From Seohaeicola_A nanhaiensis (GTDB taxonomy: Bacteria; Pseudomonadota; Alphaproteobacteria; Rhodobacterales; Rhodobacteraceae), in contig NZ_JBHSGI010000024.1 in assembly GCF_042654245.1 (NCBI RefSeq), forward strand, positions 248,001-312,000: a stretch of DNA of 64,000 nucleotides, written 5' to 3'. Shown here in pieces: positions 1-8,148 of this stretch. The position numbers and the translations under genes are program-made. The notes below the pieces were generated by a model. That model did not search any database. It was not told where the DNA came from and saw only the letters and a list, made by a program, of their open reading frames with translations. Each line of letters opens with the position of its first letter. Within the stretch, counting starts at the first letter, position 1.

Positions 1-71
1 CCGCCGCAGGGGGATTGCATGGACCCCGTTGCCATGCCAGCTTGGCGTCGACCAAGCGAGGCCCCAAAGAC

Positions 72-311
72 ATGAGCACCTGCGTCTTCATCCAGATCCG
101 TTGCAAGCCCGGCACCACCTATAAGGTGGCCGAAGACATCGCGCTGCGCGAAATCCACTCGGAACTTTATTCCACATCCGGCGACTATGATCTGTTGATG
201 AAACTCTACATCCCCGCCGACGCCGATGTGGGGAAATACATCAACGATCATCTGCTCGACATTCCGGGCATCGAGCGGTCGCTGACGACCATGACCTTCA
301 AGGTGTTCTGA
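72..311 (+). CDS. Stand-alone Lrp/AsnC ligand-binding (RAM) domain protein
   Basis: A 79-residue protein that is almost entirely the C-terminal effector-binding domain of Lrp/AsnC regulators, with no helix-turn-helix. It has the alternating strand/helix pattern of that domain, including the SGDYDLLMKLY strand and a closing segment that ends IERSLTTMTFKVF. Such stand-alone domains are known to oligomerise and bind small effectors, often amino acids. The ATG at 72 is preferred over an upstream ATG at 15 because it removes a non-conserved N-terminus and has GAGG about 10 nt upstream. It ends 175 nt before the isatin-hydrolase-like gene; whether it senses an intermediate of that pathway is inference only. 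Confidence 0.75.
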   Translation: MSTCVFIQIRCKPGTTYKVAEDIALREIHSELYSTSGDYDLLMKLYIPADADVGKYINDHLLDIPGIERSLTTMTFKVF

Positions 312-330
312 CCTCCGCCGACGGGTCTGG

Positions 331-444
331 TATCTGCACTTGCATACAGTGATTGCTGGGTCGGGGGGCTCTCGATCTCTCATTCCGTTCGATGCGTGTT
401 AAGCTTCGCGAACCGCGCGCAAGAAGTTATTTGCATCTGCATAT
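331..444. promoter_or_regulatory. Pair of TGCA-type direct repeats upstream of the cyclase gene
   Basis: Two similar 17-nt elements at 331-347 and 428-444 share the pattern TAT-Y-TGCA-YY-TGCATA. They lie 97 nt apart in an AT-richer part of the intergenic region before the catabolic gene cluster. Their spacing and similarity suggest regulator binding sites, possibly for the MarR protein encoded one gene downstream. No clear promoter hexamers could be assigned. Confidence 0.35.
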
Positions 445-486
445 AAATTCGCTAGGTTTCCTGCGTCACCACAGGGAGAATCCGCG

Positions 487-1275
487 ATGGGCACCGCAGA
501 ACTGCTGGTTCAACTCGGCGACGGGCTTCTCTCCGGCGCAATCCGCGTCGTCGATCTGAGCGGCCCGCTGGGGCCAGACACCCCGATCCTGAAACTGCCG
601 CCCGAACTGGCACGCGATACGCCCAGGATCGAGATCCACAAGATCAGCGAATACGACAAGGACGGTCCGTTCTGGGCCTGGAACTGGATGAAGCTGGGCG
701 AGCATTCGGGCACCCATTTCGACGCGCCGCACCACTGGATCACCGGCAAGGACTATGCCGACGGTTTCACCGACACGCTGGACCTTTCCCGCGTCGTTGC
801 GCCGGTCAATGTGATCGACTGCTCGGCCGAGGCCGCCGCCGACCCCGATTTCCTGCTGACCGCCGAAGGCGTTCGCCACTGGGAGGCCGAGTACGGTGCC
901 ATCGGCGCCGGTGAATGGGTGGTGATGCGCACCGACTGGGACGCCCGCGCCACCAGCGAAGCCGCTTTCCTGAACGCCGACACCACCGGCCCGCATTCGC
1001 CCGGTCCGACGCCTGACTGCATCGAATACCTGCTCTCCCGCAAGATCGTCGGATGGGGCACGCAGTGCATCGGCACAGATGCGGGGCAGGCGGGCGGCAT
1101 GACCCCGCCTTTTCCGGCCCACAATCTGCTGCACCGCGACAACTGCTTCGGCCTTGCCAGCCTCGCCAACCTCGACCAGCTGCCCCCGAAGGGCGCGATC
1201 CTGATCGCCGCGCCGCTCAAGATCGCCAACGGCACCGGCAGCCCGATCCGGGCACTGGCCCTGGTCGCGGGCTGA
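487..1275 (+). CDS. Cyclase-family metal hydrolase, probable isatin hydrolase
   Basis: A 262-residue protein of the kynurenine-formamidase/cyclase fold. It carries the family metal motif H-x-G-T-H-x-D-A-P-x-H, with H73, H77, D79 and H83. From memory these are the same numbers as the Mn ligands and catalytic His of Labrenzia aggregata isatin hydrolase, and S225, a residue discussed for that enzyme's water channel, is also present. That enzyme opens isatin to isatinate on a route from indole-3-acetate to anthranilate. AGGGAGA at 473-479 gives a good ribosome site for the ATG. It is followed after 3 nt by a MarR gene. N-formylkynurenine formamidase or another cyclase-family hydrolase is the alternative. 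Confidence 0.75.
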   Translation: MGTAELLVQLGDGLLSGAIRVVDLSGPLGPDTPILKLPPELARDTPRIEIHKISEYDKDGPFWAWNWMKLGEHSGTHFDAPHHWITGKDYADGFTDTLDLSRVVAPVNVIDCSAEAAADPDFLLTAEGVRHWEAEYGAIGAGEWVVMRTDWDARATSEAAFLNADTTGPHSPGPTPDCIEYLLSRKIVGWGTQCIGTDAGQAGGMTPPFPAHNLLHRDNCFGLASLANLDQLPPKGAILIAAPLKIANGTGSPIRALALVAG

Positions 1276-1278
1276 GCG

Positions 1279-1758
1279 GTGGACGACCAGACCCCTCCGG
1301 CCCGGGCGATCCCCACGCTGGGCGAAATCGGCCTCAACCGGTTTGTGCCCTACCTGATGAACCGCACCATGGGCCGCTACAACGCCGACCTCCAGCGCGC
1401 CCTGAAAAAGCGCGGCCTCACCACGATGAAGATGCGCACGCTTGCAATCCTCGCCGTGGTGCCGGGGCTGACGATCAACGAACTCTCGGTCTACGCCATC
1501 AGCGAGCAGTCGACGATGAGCCGCACGCTCGAATCGCTCGAAGCGGCCGGTCTCGTCCGCCGCGAGGAACGCGAATCGGACGGTCGCGTGCGCGAAATCT
1601 ACCTCACTGCCGAAGGCCGAGCCTGTTTCGGCGATATCTGGCCGCTCGTGCATCAGGGCTGCGAACGCATGTTCGACGGCATAACCGAGGCCGAGCGCGA
1701 GGCCTTTGTCCAGACGCTGCAGAAGATGTTGCACAACGTGCGCCGGAACGAATTCTGA
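1279..1758 (+). CDS. MarR-family transcriptional regulator
   Basis: A 159-residue winged-helix regulator starting at GTG 3 nt after the cyclase stop codon. The central segment resembles the MarR recognition region: TINELSVYAISEQSTMSRTL followed by a wing containing REERESDGRVREIYLT. MarR proteins usually repress catabolic genes and release DNA on binding a phenolic or CoA-thioester ligand. Its place between the isatin-hydrolase candidate and the oxidoreductase pair points to control of this cluster. It is also a candidate for binding the 33-nt boxes near 5.5 and 52.9 kb, although a second MarR gene sits in the other cluster. Confidence 0.85.
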   Translation: MDDQTPPARAIPTLGEIGLNRFVPYLMNRTMGRYNADLQRALKKRGLTTMKMRTLAILAVVPGLTINELSVYAISEQSTMSRTLESLEAAGLVRREERESDGRVREIYLTAEGRACFGDIWPLVHQGCERMFDGITEAEREAFVQTLQKMLHNVRRNEF

Positions 1759-1783
1759 CCCCGACCCTCGAAGGAGAGACCAG

Positions 1784-3952
1784 ATGGCGGAACGCTCATT
1801 CAGGAAGGAGGTCGAACAGTTGCGCATCGGCTCCGGCCAGACCTTCCGCGGCGAGGGGATCCTGGCGATCACCAAGGCCTTGCTGGAAAACCGGGTCGGC
1901 TATGTCGGCGGCTACCAGGGCGCGCCGATCTCCCACCTCATGGACGTGCTCGCCGACGCCGAAGAGCTGATGGGCGAACTTGGCATCCGCTTCGAGGCCA
2001 ATGCCTCCGAGGCCGCCGCCGCCGCCATGCTCGCCGCCTCCGTCCACTACCCGATCCGCGGCGCGGTGACCTTCAAGGGCCCGGTTGGTGTCAACGTCGC
2101 CTCCGACGCGCTCGCCAACCTCGCCTCCGGCGGTGTGACGGGGGGCGCGCTGATCATCGTCGGCGAGGATTACGGCGAAGGCTCCTCGATCATGCAGGAA
2201 CGCAGCCACTCCTACGCCACCAAGTCGCAGATCTGGCTGCTCGACCCGCGCCCGAACCTGCCCTCGCTGACCCAGGCCGTGCGCCACGGGTTCGAACTCT
2301 CCGAGGCCTCCAACACCCCCGTCATGATGCTCATGCGCATCCGCTCCTGCCACGTCCACGGCGCCTTCGAGGCCAAGGACAACGTCTCCCCGCCGCTCAA
2401 CGTGCGCGACGCCCTGTCCAACCCGCGCCGCGACACCAAGCGCATCGTCCTGCCGCCGTATTCCTACATCCACGAAAAGGAAAAGATCGAGAAACGCCTT
2501 CCCGCCGCGCTCGACTACATCCGCGCCAACCGGCTGAACGAACTCTTTGGACCCGGGGCGAGCAAGGTCGGAATCGTCGTTCAAGGCGGCATGTACAACG
2601 CCGTCGTCCGCGCGCTCCAGCGCCTCGGCCTCGCGGACCTTCACGGCGACACCCAGGTGCCGCTTTACGTGATGAACGTCGCCTATCCGATTGTCGAGAA
2701 TGAGTTTCTCGACTTCTGCGCCGGAAAGGACTCGGTGCTGATCGTCGAGGAGGGCCAGCCCGACTATCTCGAACAGGCGTTCCGCGCGATCCTCCACAAG
2801 GCCGGTAATCGCGAGACGCTGGTCTCTGGCAAGGACGTGTTGCCGATGGCCGGCGAATATACGGGGCGCGTCATGCTCGAAGGCGTCGAAGCTTTCCTGC
2901 GACGCCATGCCGTGGACTTGCTGCCCGCCGAGCGGCGAGCGCCGAATGAACCCAAGGAAGCCCTCCCGATCCCGGATCTCACCAAGTCCGTTCCGATGCG
3001 CCCGCCCGGCTTTTGCACCGGCTGCCCCGAACGCCCGATCTTCGCGGCGATGAAGCTTGTGGAAGAGGAAATGGGCCAGCACCAGATTTCCTGTGACATC
3101 GGCTGCCATCTATTCTCGATCATGCCCCCGTTCGAGATCGGCGGCACCACGATGGGCTACGGCCTCGGCCCAGCCTCGAACGCTGCATTCGACGGCGGCG
3201 GCGAGAAGCGTCCCATCTCGATCATCGGCGACGGCGGCTTCTGGCACAACGGGCTGAACTCGTCGATCGGCAACGCTGTGTTCAACAAGTCGGACGGCGT
3301 GACCATCGTCGTCGATAACTACTACTCCGCTGCGACCGGCGGGCAAGATATCCTGTCCTCGCGCGCCGACAACAAGAGCAAGGCGACCAAGCACGCGATC
3401 ACCAAGGCGGTCGAAGGGGTGGGGGTGAACTGGGTCCGCCAGATCGACCGCACCTATGACGTCAAGAAGATGCGCGACACGCTGAAAGAGGCGCTGACGA
3501 CGGACCACGAAGGGCCCAAGGTCATCGTCGCCTCGTCCGAGTGCATGCTGAACAAGCAGCGCCGCGAACGCCCCCTGATGAATGCCGCGATCAAGGAAGG
3601 CCGCCGGGTCGAAAAGCCAAAATTCGGCGTGGACGAGGACATCTGCACCGGCGACCACGCCTGCATGCGCCTCTCGGGCTGCCCCTCGCTGACGCTGAAG
3701 ATGCCGGACGACCCGCTGCGCGACGATCCCGTCGCCCATATCGACACCTCCTGCGTCGGCTGCGGCAATTGCGGCGAGGTGGCGGATGCCGCGGTTCTCT
3801 GCCCGTCGTTTTACCGCGCCGATCTCGTGCATAACCCTTCGGGCCTGGAACGTTGGTGGGCACGCGTGAACGCCAGGGCCATCGCGTGGCTGCAACGCCG
3901 CCGCGAGGGTAGACGGCTGATCTGGAGCGAAGGTCTGGAGGCCGCTGAATGA
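1784..3952 (+). CDS. Indolepyruvate:ferredoxin oxidoreductase alpha-like subunit (IorA-like)
   Basis: A 722-residue thiamine-diphosphate enzyme subunit of the 2-oxoacid:ferredoxin oxidoreductase family, which oxidatively decarboxylates aryl-pyruvates to acyl-CoA. It has an N-terminal pyruvate-oxidoreductase-like domain, a CTGCPERP motif near residue 411, a ThDP site (GDG at 482-484 and DNYYS near 511), and a C-terminal two-cluster ferredoxin domain. In the first cluster motif the second Cys position is Asp (C621-x2-D624-x2-C627), while the second motif has its CxxCxxC. AAGGAGAG at 1771 supports the ATG at 1784 over an upstream in-frame start. The stop overlaps the next start by 4 nt (ATGA), so the two subunits are translationally coupled. 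The exact 2-oxoacid substrate is inferred from family name and context. Confidence 0.85.
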   Translation: MAERSFRKEVEQLRIGSGQTFRGEGILAITKALLENRVGYVGGYQGAPISHLMDVLADAEELMGELGIRFEANASEAAAAAMLAASVHYPIRGAVTFKGPVGVNVASDALANLASGGVTGGALIIVGEDYGEGSSIMQERSHSYATKSQIWLLDPRPNLPSLTQAVRHGFELSEASNTPVMMLMRIRSCHVHGAFEAKDNVSPPLNVRDALSNPRRDTKRIVLPPYSYIHEKEKIEKRLPAALDYIRANRLNELFGPGASKVGIVVQGGMYNAVVRALQRLGLADLHGDTQVPLYVMNVAYPIVENEFLDFCAGKDSVLIVEEGQPDYLEQAFRAILHKAGNRETLVSGKDVLPMAGEYTGRVMLEGVEAFLRRHAVDLLPAERRAPNEPKEALPIPDLTKSVPMRPPGFCTGCPERPIFAAMKLVEEEMGQHQISCDIGCHLFSIMPPFEIGGTTMGYGLGPASNAAFDGGGEKRPISIIGDGGFWHNGLNSSIGNAVFNKSDGVTIVVDNYYSAATGGQDILSSRADNKSKATKHAITKAVEGVGVNWVRQIDRTYDVKKMRDTLKEALTTDHEGPKVIVASSECMLNKQRRERPLMNAAIKEGRRVEKPKFGVDEDICTGDHACMRLSGCPSLTLKMPDDPLRDDPVAHIDTSCVGCGNCGEVADAAVLCPSFYRADLVHNPSGLERWWARVNARAIAWLQRRREGRRLIWSEGLEAAE

Positions 3953-5523
3953 ATGCTCCGATGAAATCCGCGGCTCGCGACACCCGCGTCGACCAGATCG
4001 TAAAGCTGGCGGTGATGGCCGTGGGCGGGCAGGGCGGCGGTGTGCTGAATGGCTGGATCGTCGCTCTGGCCGAACGCAACGGTTATGCTGTTCAGGCCAC
4101 CTCGGTCGCGGGGGTGGCACAACGCACCGGTGCCACGATCTACTACGTCGAGATGCTGCCCGACACAGGAACGCCCCCCGTCTTCGCCTTAGCCCCCGCC
4201 GAGGGCGATGTCGATATCCTGATCGCCGCCGAGATGATGGAGGCCGGCCGGGCCATCATGCGCGGCTTCGTGACCCCCGACCGCACCACGCTGATCGCCT
4301 CCACCCACCGCAGCCTTGCGACGCTCGAAAAGGTGATGCCCGGCGATGGCCGCGGCGACCCGGCCGAGGTGCGCAAGGCCGCTGCCATCGCCGCGAAAGA
4401 GGTCATCGCCTTCGACATGGAGGCGATGGCCCTGAAATCCGGGACGGTGATCTCGGCCAGCCTCTTCGGCGCGCTCGCCGGCTCCGGCACCCTGCCATTC
4501 CCCGTGGAAAGCTACCGCGACTGCATCCGCGCCTCGGGTCGCGGCGCCGAAGCCTCGCTGGCCGCCTTCGAACTGGCCCGCACGGCCGCAGAAACCCGCG
4601 CGCACGATGCAACGCCCCAACCGACCGAGACCCGAACGCGCATGCAAGGTCCCGACACCCTCCGCCGCGACTACGAGGCGCTCGAAGCCCGCATCGCCAG
4701 CCTCCCGCCCGAGGCGCAGGACATGGCCCGCGCCGGCCTGCGCAAGGCCGTGGATTTTCAGGACATCGCCTACGGCGGCGAATATCTCGACCTGCTCGCC
4801 GCCCTCGCCGCCAAGGACCGCGCCGCCGGGGGCGAGGATCATGCCTACGCCTTCACGGTGAACGCCGCGAAATATCTCGCCAACGCCATGGCCTATGACG
4901 ACCTGCCCCGCGTCGCCGACCGCAAGACCCGCGCCGCCCGAACGCCGCGCATCGCCACCGAAGTCTCCGCGCAACACAACACCCTGGTGCAGGTCACCGA
5001 ATACCTGCATCCCGGCGCCGCAGAGTTTGCCAGCCTGATGCCCGCCCGTATCGGCGCTTACGTCGAGAGCCGCCCGTCCCTCATGCGGCTGCTCGACCGA
5101 CTCGTGAATCGTGGCCGCCGGATGCGCTCCGACCGCGTGCCGTCCTTCCTCATGCTCTACACCGTCGCCGGACTTCGGCGCTGGCGGCGGTCCCTGCTGC
5201 GCCACAAGACCGAACGGGCCCACATGGTCAACTGGCTCGACACCGCCACGACCCGTCTGCCGAAGAACTATGACCACGCGGTTGAGACGCTGAAGATCCG
5301 CCGCCTGATCAAGGGCTATTCCGACACCCACGCCCGGGGCCTCTCGAAATTCGACCGCGTCATGGCCGGCTCGGCCCTGGTCGAGGGCCGCGTGGATGCC
5401 GCGCAATGGACCGCCCGCCTGATCGCCGCCGCGTTGGCCGACCCCAAGGGCACGGCGCTCGACGGCGCGCTCGACACCGTCCGTTCCTTCACGACCAAGG
5501 GGCAAAAAGCGTTTGAAGCTTGA
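3949..5523 (+). CDS. Indolepyruvate oxidoreductase beta-family protein with C-terminal DUF6537-type domain
   Basis: A 524-residue partner of the IorA-like subunit. Residues 1 to about 215 form the gamma/beta domain of 2-oxoacid:acceptor oxidoreductases, starting with a glycine-rich AVGGQGGGVLNGW turn and followed by TSVAGVAQRTGATIYY. The remaining 300 residues match the long C-terminal extension (DUF6537-type) seen in aerobic alphaproteobacterial and betaproteobacterial homologues. The start overlaps the upstream stop codon by 4 nt. The 3' end of the gene overlaps the 33-nt box at 5511-5543, so a control site for the next segment is embedded in this gene's end. Confidence 0.85.
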   Translation: MNAPMKSAARDTRVDQIVKLAVMAVGGQGGGVLNGWIVALAERNGYAVQATSVAGVAQRTGATIYYVEMLPDTGTPPVFALAPAEGDVDILIAAEMMEAGRAIMRGFVTPDRTTLIASTHRSLATLEKVMPGDGRGDPAEVRKAAAIAAKEVIAFDMEAMALKSGTVISASLFGALAGSGTLPFPVESYRDCIRASGRGAEASLAAFELARTAAETRAHDATPQPTETRTRMQGPDTLRRDYEALEARIASLPPEAQDMARAGLRKAVDFQDIAYGGEYLDLLAALAAKDRAAGGEDHAYAFTVNAAKYLANAMAYDDLPRVADRKTRAARTPRIATEVSAQHNTLVQVTEYLHPGAAEFASLMPARIGAYVESRPSLMRLLDRLVNRGRRMRSDRVPSFLMLYTVAGLRRWRRSLLRHKTERAHMVNWLDTATTRLPKNYDHAVETLKIRRLIKGYSDTHARGLSKFDRVMAGSALVEGRVDAAQWTARLIAAALADPKGTALDGALDTVRSFTTKGQKAFEA

Positions 5524-5543
5524 AATTTCAGGCTTGAAATTTC
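5511..5543 (+). promoter_or_regulatory. 33-nt regulatory box, copy 1 (upstream of ridA)
   Basis: An AT-rich box with GCTTGAAATTTC repeated directly at 5518-5529 and 5532-5543 (14-nt period). It is preceded by GTTTGAA and includes the palindrome TGAAATTTCA at 5521-5530. It overlaps the stop codon of the preceding gene and ends 49 nt before the ridA start. A matching box with 26/33 identical positions and the same 14-nt period precedes the hydroxylase gene at 52951-52983. It is read here as an operator for an internal promoter, although no clear -10/-35 pair was found at this copy. Confidence 0.5.
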
Positions 5544-5592
5544 CCGCCGTTCGGAGACAGTCTCCGCAACTGGCGCTACCGGAGGAGGTCCC

Positions 5593-5988
5593 ATGCCCGC
5601 GATCACCGTTCACCCCGAAGGCTGGAAACCGGCCAAAGGCTATGCCAACGGCATGGTGGCCGAGGGCCGCGTACTCTTCGTTGGCGGGCAGATCGGCTGG
5701 ACCGCCGATCAGGTCTTCGAATCCCACGACTTCATCGGCCAGATGACCCAGGCGCTGAAGAACATCCGCGACGTGGTCGAGGCGGCGGGCGGGCAGGTCT
5801 CCGATATCACCCGTCTCACCTGGTATGTTACCGACAAGCGCGAATATGTCGCGCGCCAGGCCGAAGTCGGGGCTGCCTATCGTGACGTCATGGGTTATCA
5901 TTTTCCGGCGATGACGATGGTCGTCGTGGCCGGTCTGGTCGAGGACGAGGCCAAGATCGAGATCGAGGCAACGGCGGTTCTGCCGTAG
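5593..5988 (+). CDS. Rid-family protein lacking the catalytic arginine
   Basis: A 131-residue YjgF/YER057c/UK114 trimer-type protein with the conserved FVGGQIGWT strand and the C-terminal IEIEATAVLP. Classical RidA enzymes hydrolyse enamine/imine intermediates using an Arg in a PAR motif. Here that position is Met107 (PAM), so standard 2-iminoacid deaminase activity is not expected. It resembles the Rid4-7 subfamilies, often found in catabolic operons with unknown roles. GGAGGAG at 5581-5587 is a strong ribosome site. It is followed closely by the cupin dioxygenase gene (9-nt gap). Confidence 0.85.
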   Translation: MPAITVHPEGWKPAKGYANGMVAEGRVLFVGGQIGWTADQVFESHDFIGQMTQALKNIRDVVEAAGGQVSDITRLTWYVTDKREYVARQAEVGAAYRDVMGYHFPAMTMVVVAGLVEDEAKIEIEATAVLP

Positions 5989-5997
5989 GGAGGTCGC

Positions 5998-7119
5998 ATG
6001 AGCAGACACGATCAATACCGGGAAAACGTGGCAGGGCGCGCCAATGTCGAGGACACGCCCGAACTGCTCGCCTATTACGACGATCTGAAGAAGAAGGGCG
6101 CCGCCGCGCTCTGGACCGTCGCCAACAAGATCGAGCCCTGGGAACCGGTCAGCCAGTCCTTGCCAATGGTCTGGCGTTACAAGGACTTGCGCGACGATGT
6201 TCTCAGATCTGTCGAACTGGTCACGCCTGAAAAAGCCGGGCGCAGGGTTATCTATCTCGACAACCCCGGCCGCTCCGACGTTGCCGCCGCCGTGGGCTGG
6301 ATCTATGCCGGTCTACAGGTCATGCACCCGGGCGAACGCGCCTCGGCGCACCGCCATTCAGCCTCGGCGATCCGTTTCATTATGGAAGGCACGGGCGCCT
6401 ATACCGTCGTGGATGGCCACAAGATGACGCTTGGCGCCAATGATTTCGTGCTGACGCCAAACGGCACCTGGCACGAACACGCGGTTTCCGAGGACGGCAC
6501 CGCCTGCATTTGGCAGGACGGGCTGGACATTCCGCTGGTCAACGCGTTGGAAGCCAACTTCTACGAGGTCCACCCGGACCTGACACAGGCCGTCGGGCAT
6601 CCGGTCGATGACATGACCCGCACCTGGGGTAACCCCGGCCTGCGCCCGGGAACCGGCGCCTGGTCAAAGGGCTACAGCCCGATGTTCAAGTATGAATGGG
6701 CTCCGACATACGAGGCGCTCTCGCGTCTGGCCGAAACCGACGGTTCGCCTTTCGACGGCATCCTGATGCACTACATGAACCCAGTTACCAGCGGCCATGT
6801 CATGGGCACACTGGGTGCCTCGATGCAGATGCTCCGTCCGGGCGAGCGCACCAGGGCGCACCGCCACACCGGAAGTTGCCTCTATCAGGTGTGCAAGGGC
6901 TCGGGTCATTCCGTCATCAATGGCCAGCGTTTTGACTGGACCGAACGCGACATCTTCTGCGTGCCCTCCTGGGCCTGGCACGAACATGCCAACGCGTCGT
7001 CCAGCGAGGAGGCCTGCCTCTTCTGCCTGAACGACCTTCCGGTGATGGAGAAACTCGGCCTCTACCGCGAAGAGTCCTTCGGCGAAAACGGCGGGCACCA
7101 GCCACTACGGCAGCCTTGA
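5998..7119 (+). CDS. Gentisate 1,2-dioxygenase-like bicupin
   Basis: A 373-residue double-cupin protein like gentisate and salicylate 1,2-dioxygenases, which use Fe(II) to cleave ring carbons next to a carboxylate. The N-terminal cupin keeps the metal triad H118-R-H120 plus H159 (in TWHEH). The C-terminal cupin repeats the pattern (AHRH and WHEH). Ring cleavage of gentisate, 5-hydroxyanthranilate or a related acid is plausible here. The thioesterase and flavin reductase just downstream, and the CoA-linked hydroxylase in the other cluster, fit a route through a hydroxylated aroyl-CoA. The substrate cannot be read from sequence. Confidence 0.8.
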   Translation: MSRHDQYRENVAGRANVEDTPELLAYYDDLKKKGAAALWTVANKIEPWEPVSQSLPMVWRYKDLRDDVLRSVELVTPEKAGRRVIYLDNPGRSDVAAAVGWIYAGLQVMHPGERASAHRHSASAIRFIMEGTGAYTVVDGHKMTLGANDFVLTPNGTWHEHAVSEDGTACIWQDGLDIPLVNALEANFYEVHPDLTQAVGHPVDDMTRTWGNPGLRPGTGAWSKGYSPMFKYEWAPTYEALSRLAETDGSPFDGILMHYMNPVTSGHVMGTLGASMQMLRPGERTRAHRHTGSCLYQVCKGSGHSVINGQRFDWTERDIFCVPSWAWHEHANASSSEEACLFCLNDLPVMEKLGLYREESFGENGGHQPLRQP

Positions 7120-7120
7120 A

Positions 7121-7741
7121 ATGCTCTATGAGACAAGCGCTTATCCGCCGGAGTTTACTTACAAGCTGCTGACCGCGACAATCACGCCGCGTCCAATTGC
7201 CTGGATCACGACCCAGTCTGCCGATGGCGCAAGAAATGCTGCGCCCTACAGCTTTTTCAACATGATGGGCGACAATCCTCCCATCGTGGCGGTCGGCATG
7301 ATGCGCGATCCCGTCAAGGGCTTCAAGGACACTTGCAGCAACATCCTCGCAACCGGCGAATTCGTGGTGAACCTCGTGCCGGTCGCGCTCGCCGACCAGA
7401 TGAACGCGACCTGCGTGAACGCACCCGCCGGCGTGGACGAACTCGATCTGGCCGGACTAGAAACCCTTTCGTCCGTCCGGATCTCCCCGCCACGGATCAA
7501 GGGCGCGCCGGTGAACCTGGAATGCACCCTGCACAGCGCCGTCGTCACCGGCCCCCACCAGACTCTTGCGATAGGTCGTGTCGAAGTCATCCATATCGCC
7601 GACGAGATGCTGCTGGACGCCGAGCGCGGCCATGTGGACAATGGTAAACTCGACCTGATCGCCCGCCTTCACGGCTCCGGCCTGTATCAGAAGGGCGGCG
7701 AGCGTTTCGAGATGACCCGCCCGGTCTGGGGCGAGTCGTGA
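7121..7741 (+). CDS. Flavin reductase-like FMN-binding protein
   Basis: A 206-residue split-barrel flavin reductase-domain protein, with the opening TPRPIAWITT and NAAPYSFFNMM segments that shape the FMN site in this family. Members reduce FMN/FAD for a partner monooxygenase or act as stand-alone flavoproteins. It begins 1 nt after the cupin dioxygenase and overlaps the thioesterase start, so it is co-translated with them. No monooxygenase is encoded next to it. A partner could be elsewhere, including the fused hydroxylase at 50.6-52.9 kb, though that enzyme carries its own reductase-type domain. Confidence 0.8.
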   Translation: MLYETSAYPPEFTYKLLTATITPRPIAWITTQSADGARNAAPYSFFNMMGDNPPIVAVGMMRDPVKGFKDTCSNILATGEFVVNLVPVALADQMNATCVNAPAGVDELDLAGLETLSSVRISPPRIKGAPVNLECTLHSAVVTGPHQTLAIGRVEVIHIADEMLLDAERGHVDNGKLDLIARLHGSGLYQKGGERFEMTRPVWGES

Positions 7742-8148
7742 TGGCGGATTTTTCGCTTGAGGTGCCCGTTAGTTTCGGCCATTGCGACCCGGCCGGAATC
7801 GTCTTTTATCCCAATTATTTCCGCTGGTTCGACCGCTGCTTTCATGCCTTGCTGCAAGACCGGGCAGGGGGGCACCGCGCGATCTGCGCCCAACTGGGCG
7901 CAAAGGGGCTGGGCCTCATGGACGTCGGCGCCCGATTTCCTGCGCCAGCCACGGAGGGCGATCTCATGCGTCTCGATCTCACCCTCGCCGAGTGGGGCGG
8001 CAAGACGCTGCGCCTGACCTACTCGGGCTTTGTCGGCGACCGCACCGTGGTCGAGGGGTACGAGCTGCGCGGACTGTTCCTCGAACGCGATGGCCGGATG
8101 CGCGCCGGTGACATCGCACCCCTGCGCGCCTTGCTGGAGGCGAGATGA
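7741..8148 (+). CDS. 4-hydroxybenzoyl-CoA thioesterase-type hotdog protein
   Basis: A 135-residue hotdog-fold acyl-CoA thioesterase. The N-terminal motif FGHCDPAGIVFYPNYFRWFD contains the Asp that is catalytic in Pseudomonas-type 4-hydroxybenzoyl-CoA thioesterase. It would free an aromatic acid from its CoA ester in the cytoplasm. The ATG at 7741 overlaps the preceding stop codon (TGATG); a GTG one codon earlier is an alternative. The stop overlaps the next gene's start. Its likely partner in trans is the aroyl-CoA hydroxylase of the minus-strand cluster, releasing the hydroxylated acid for the cupin dioxygenase; this is inference. Confidence 0.85.
   Translation: MADFSLEVPVSFGHCDPAGIVFYPNYFRWFDRCFHALLQDRAGGHRAICAQLGAKGLGLMDVGARFPAPATEGDLMRLDLTLAEWGGKTLRLTYSGFVGDRTVVEGYELRGLFLERDGRMRAGDIAPLRALLEAR

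Noticed and set aside
4189..6015. A 608-codon minus-strand frame opposite the IorB-like gene
   Set aside because: Shadow frame with Gly/Arg/His bias and no motif, opposite two confidently assigned genes.
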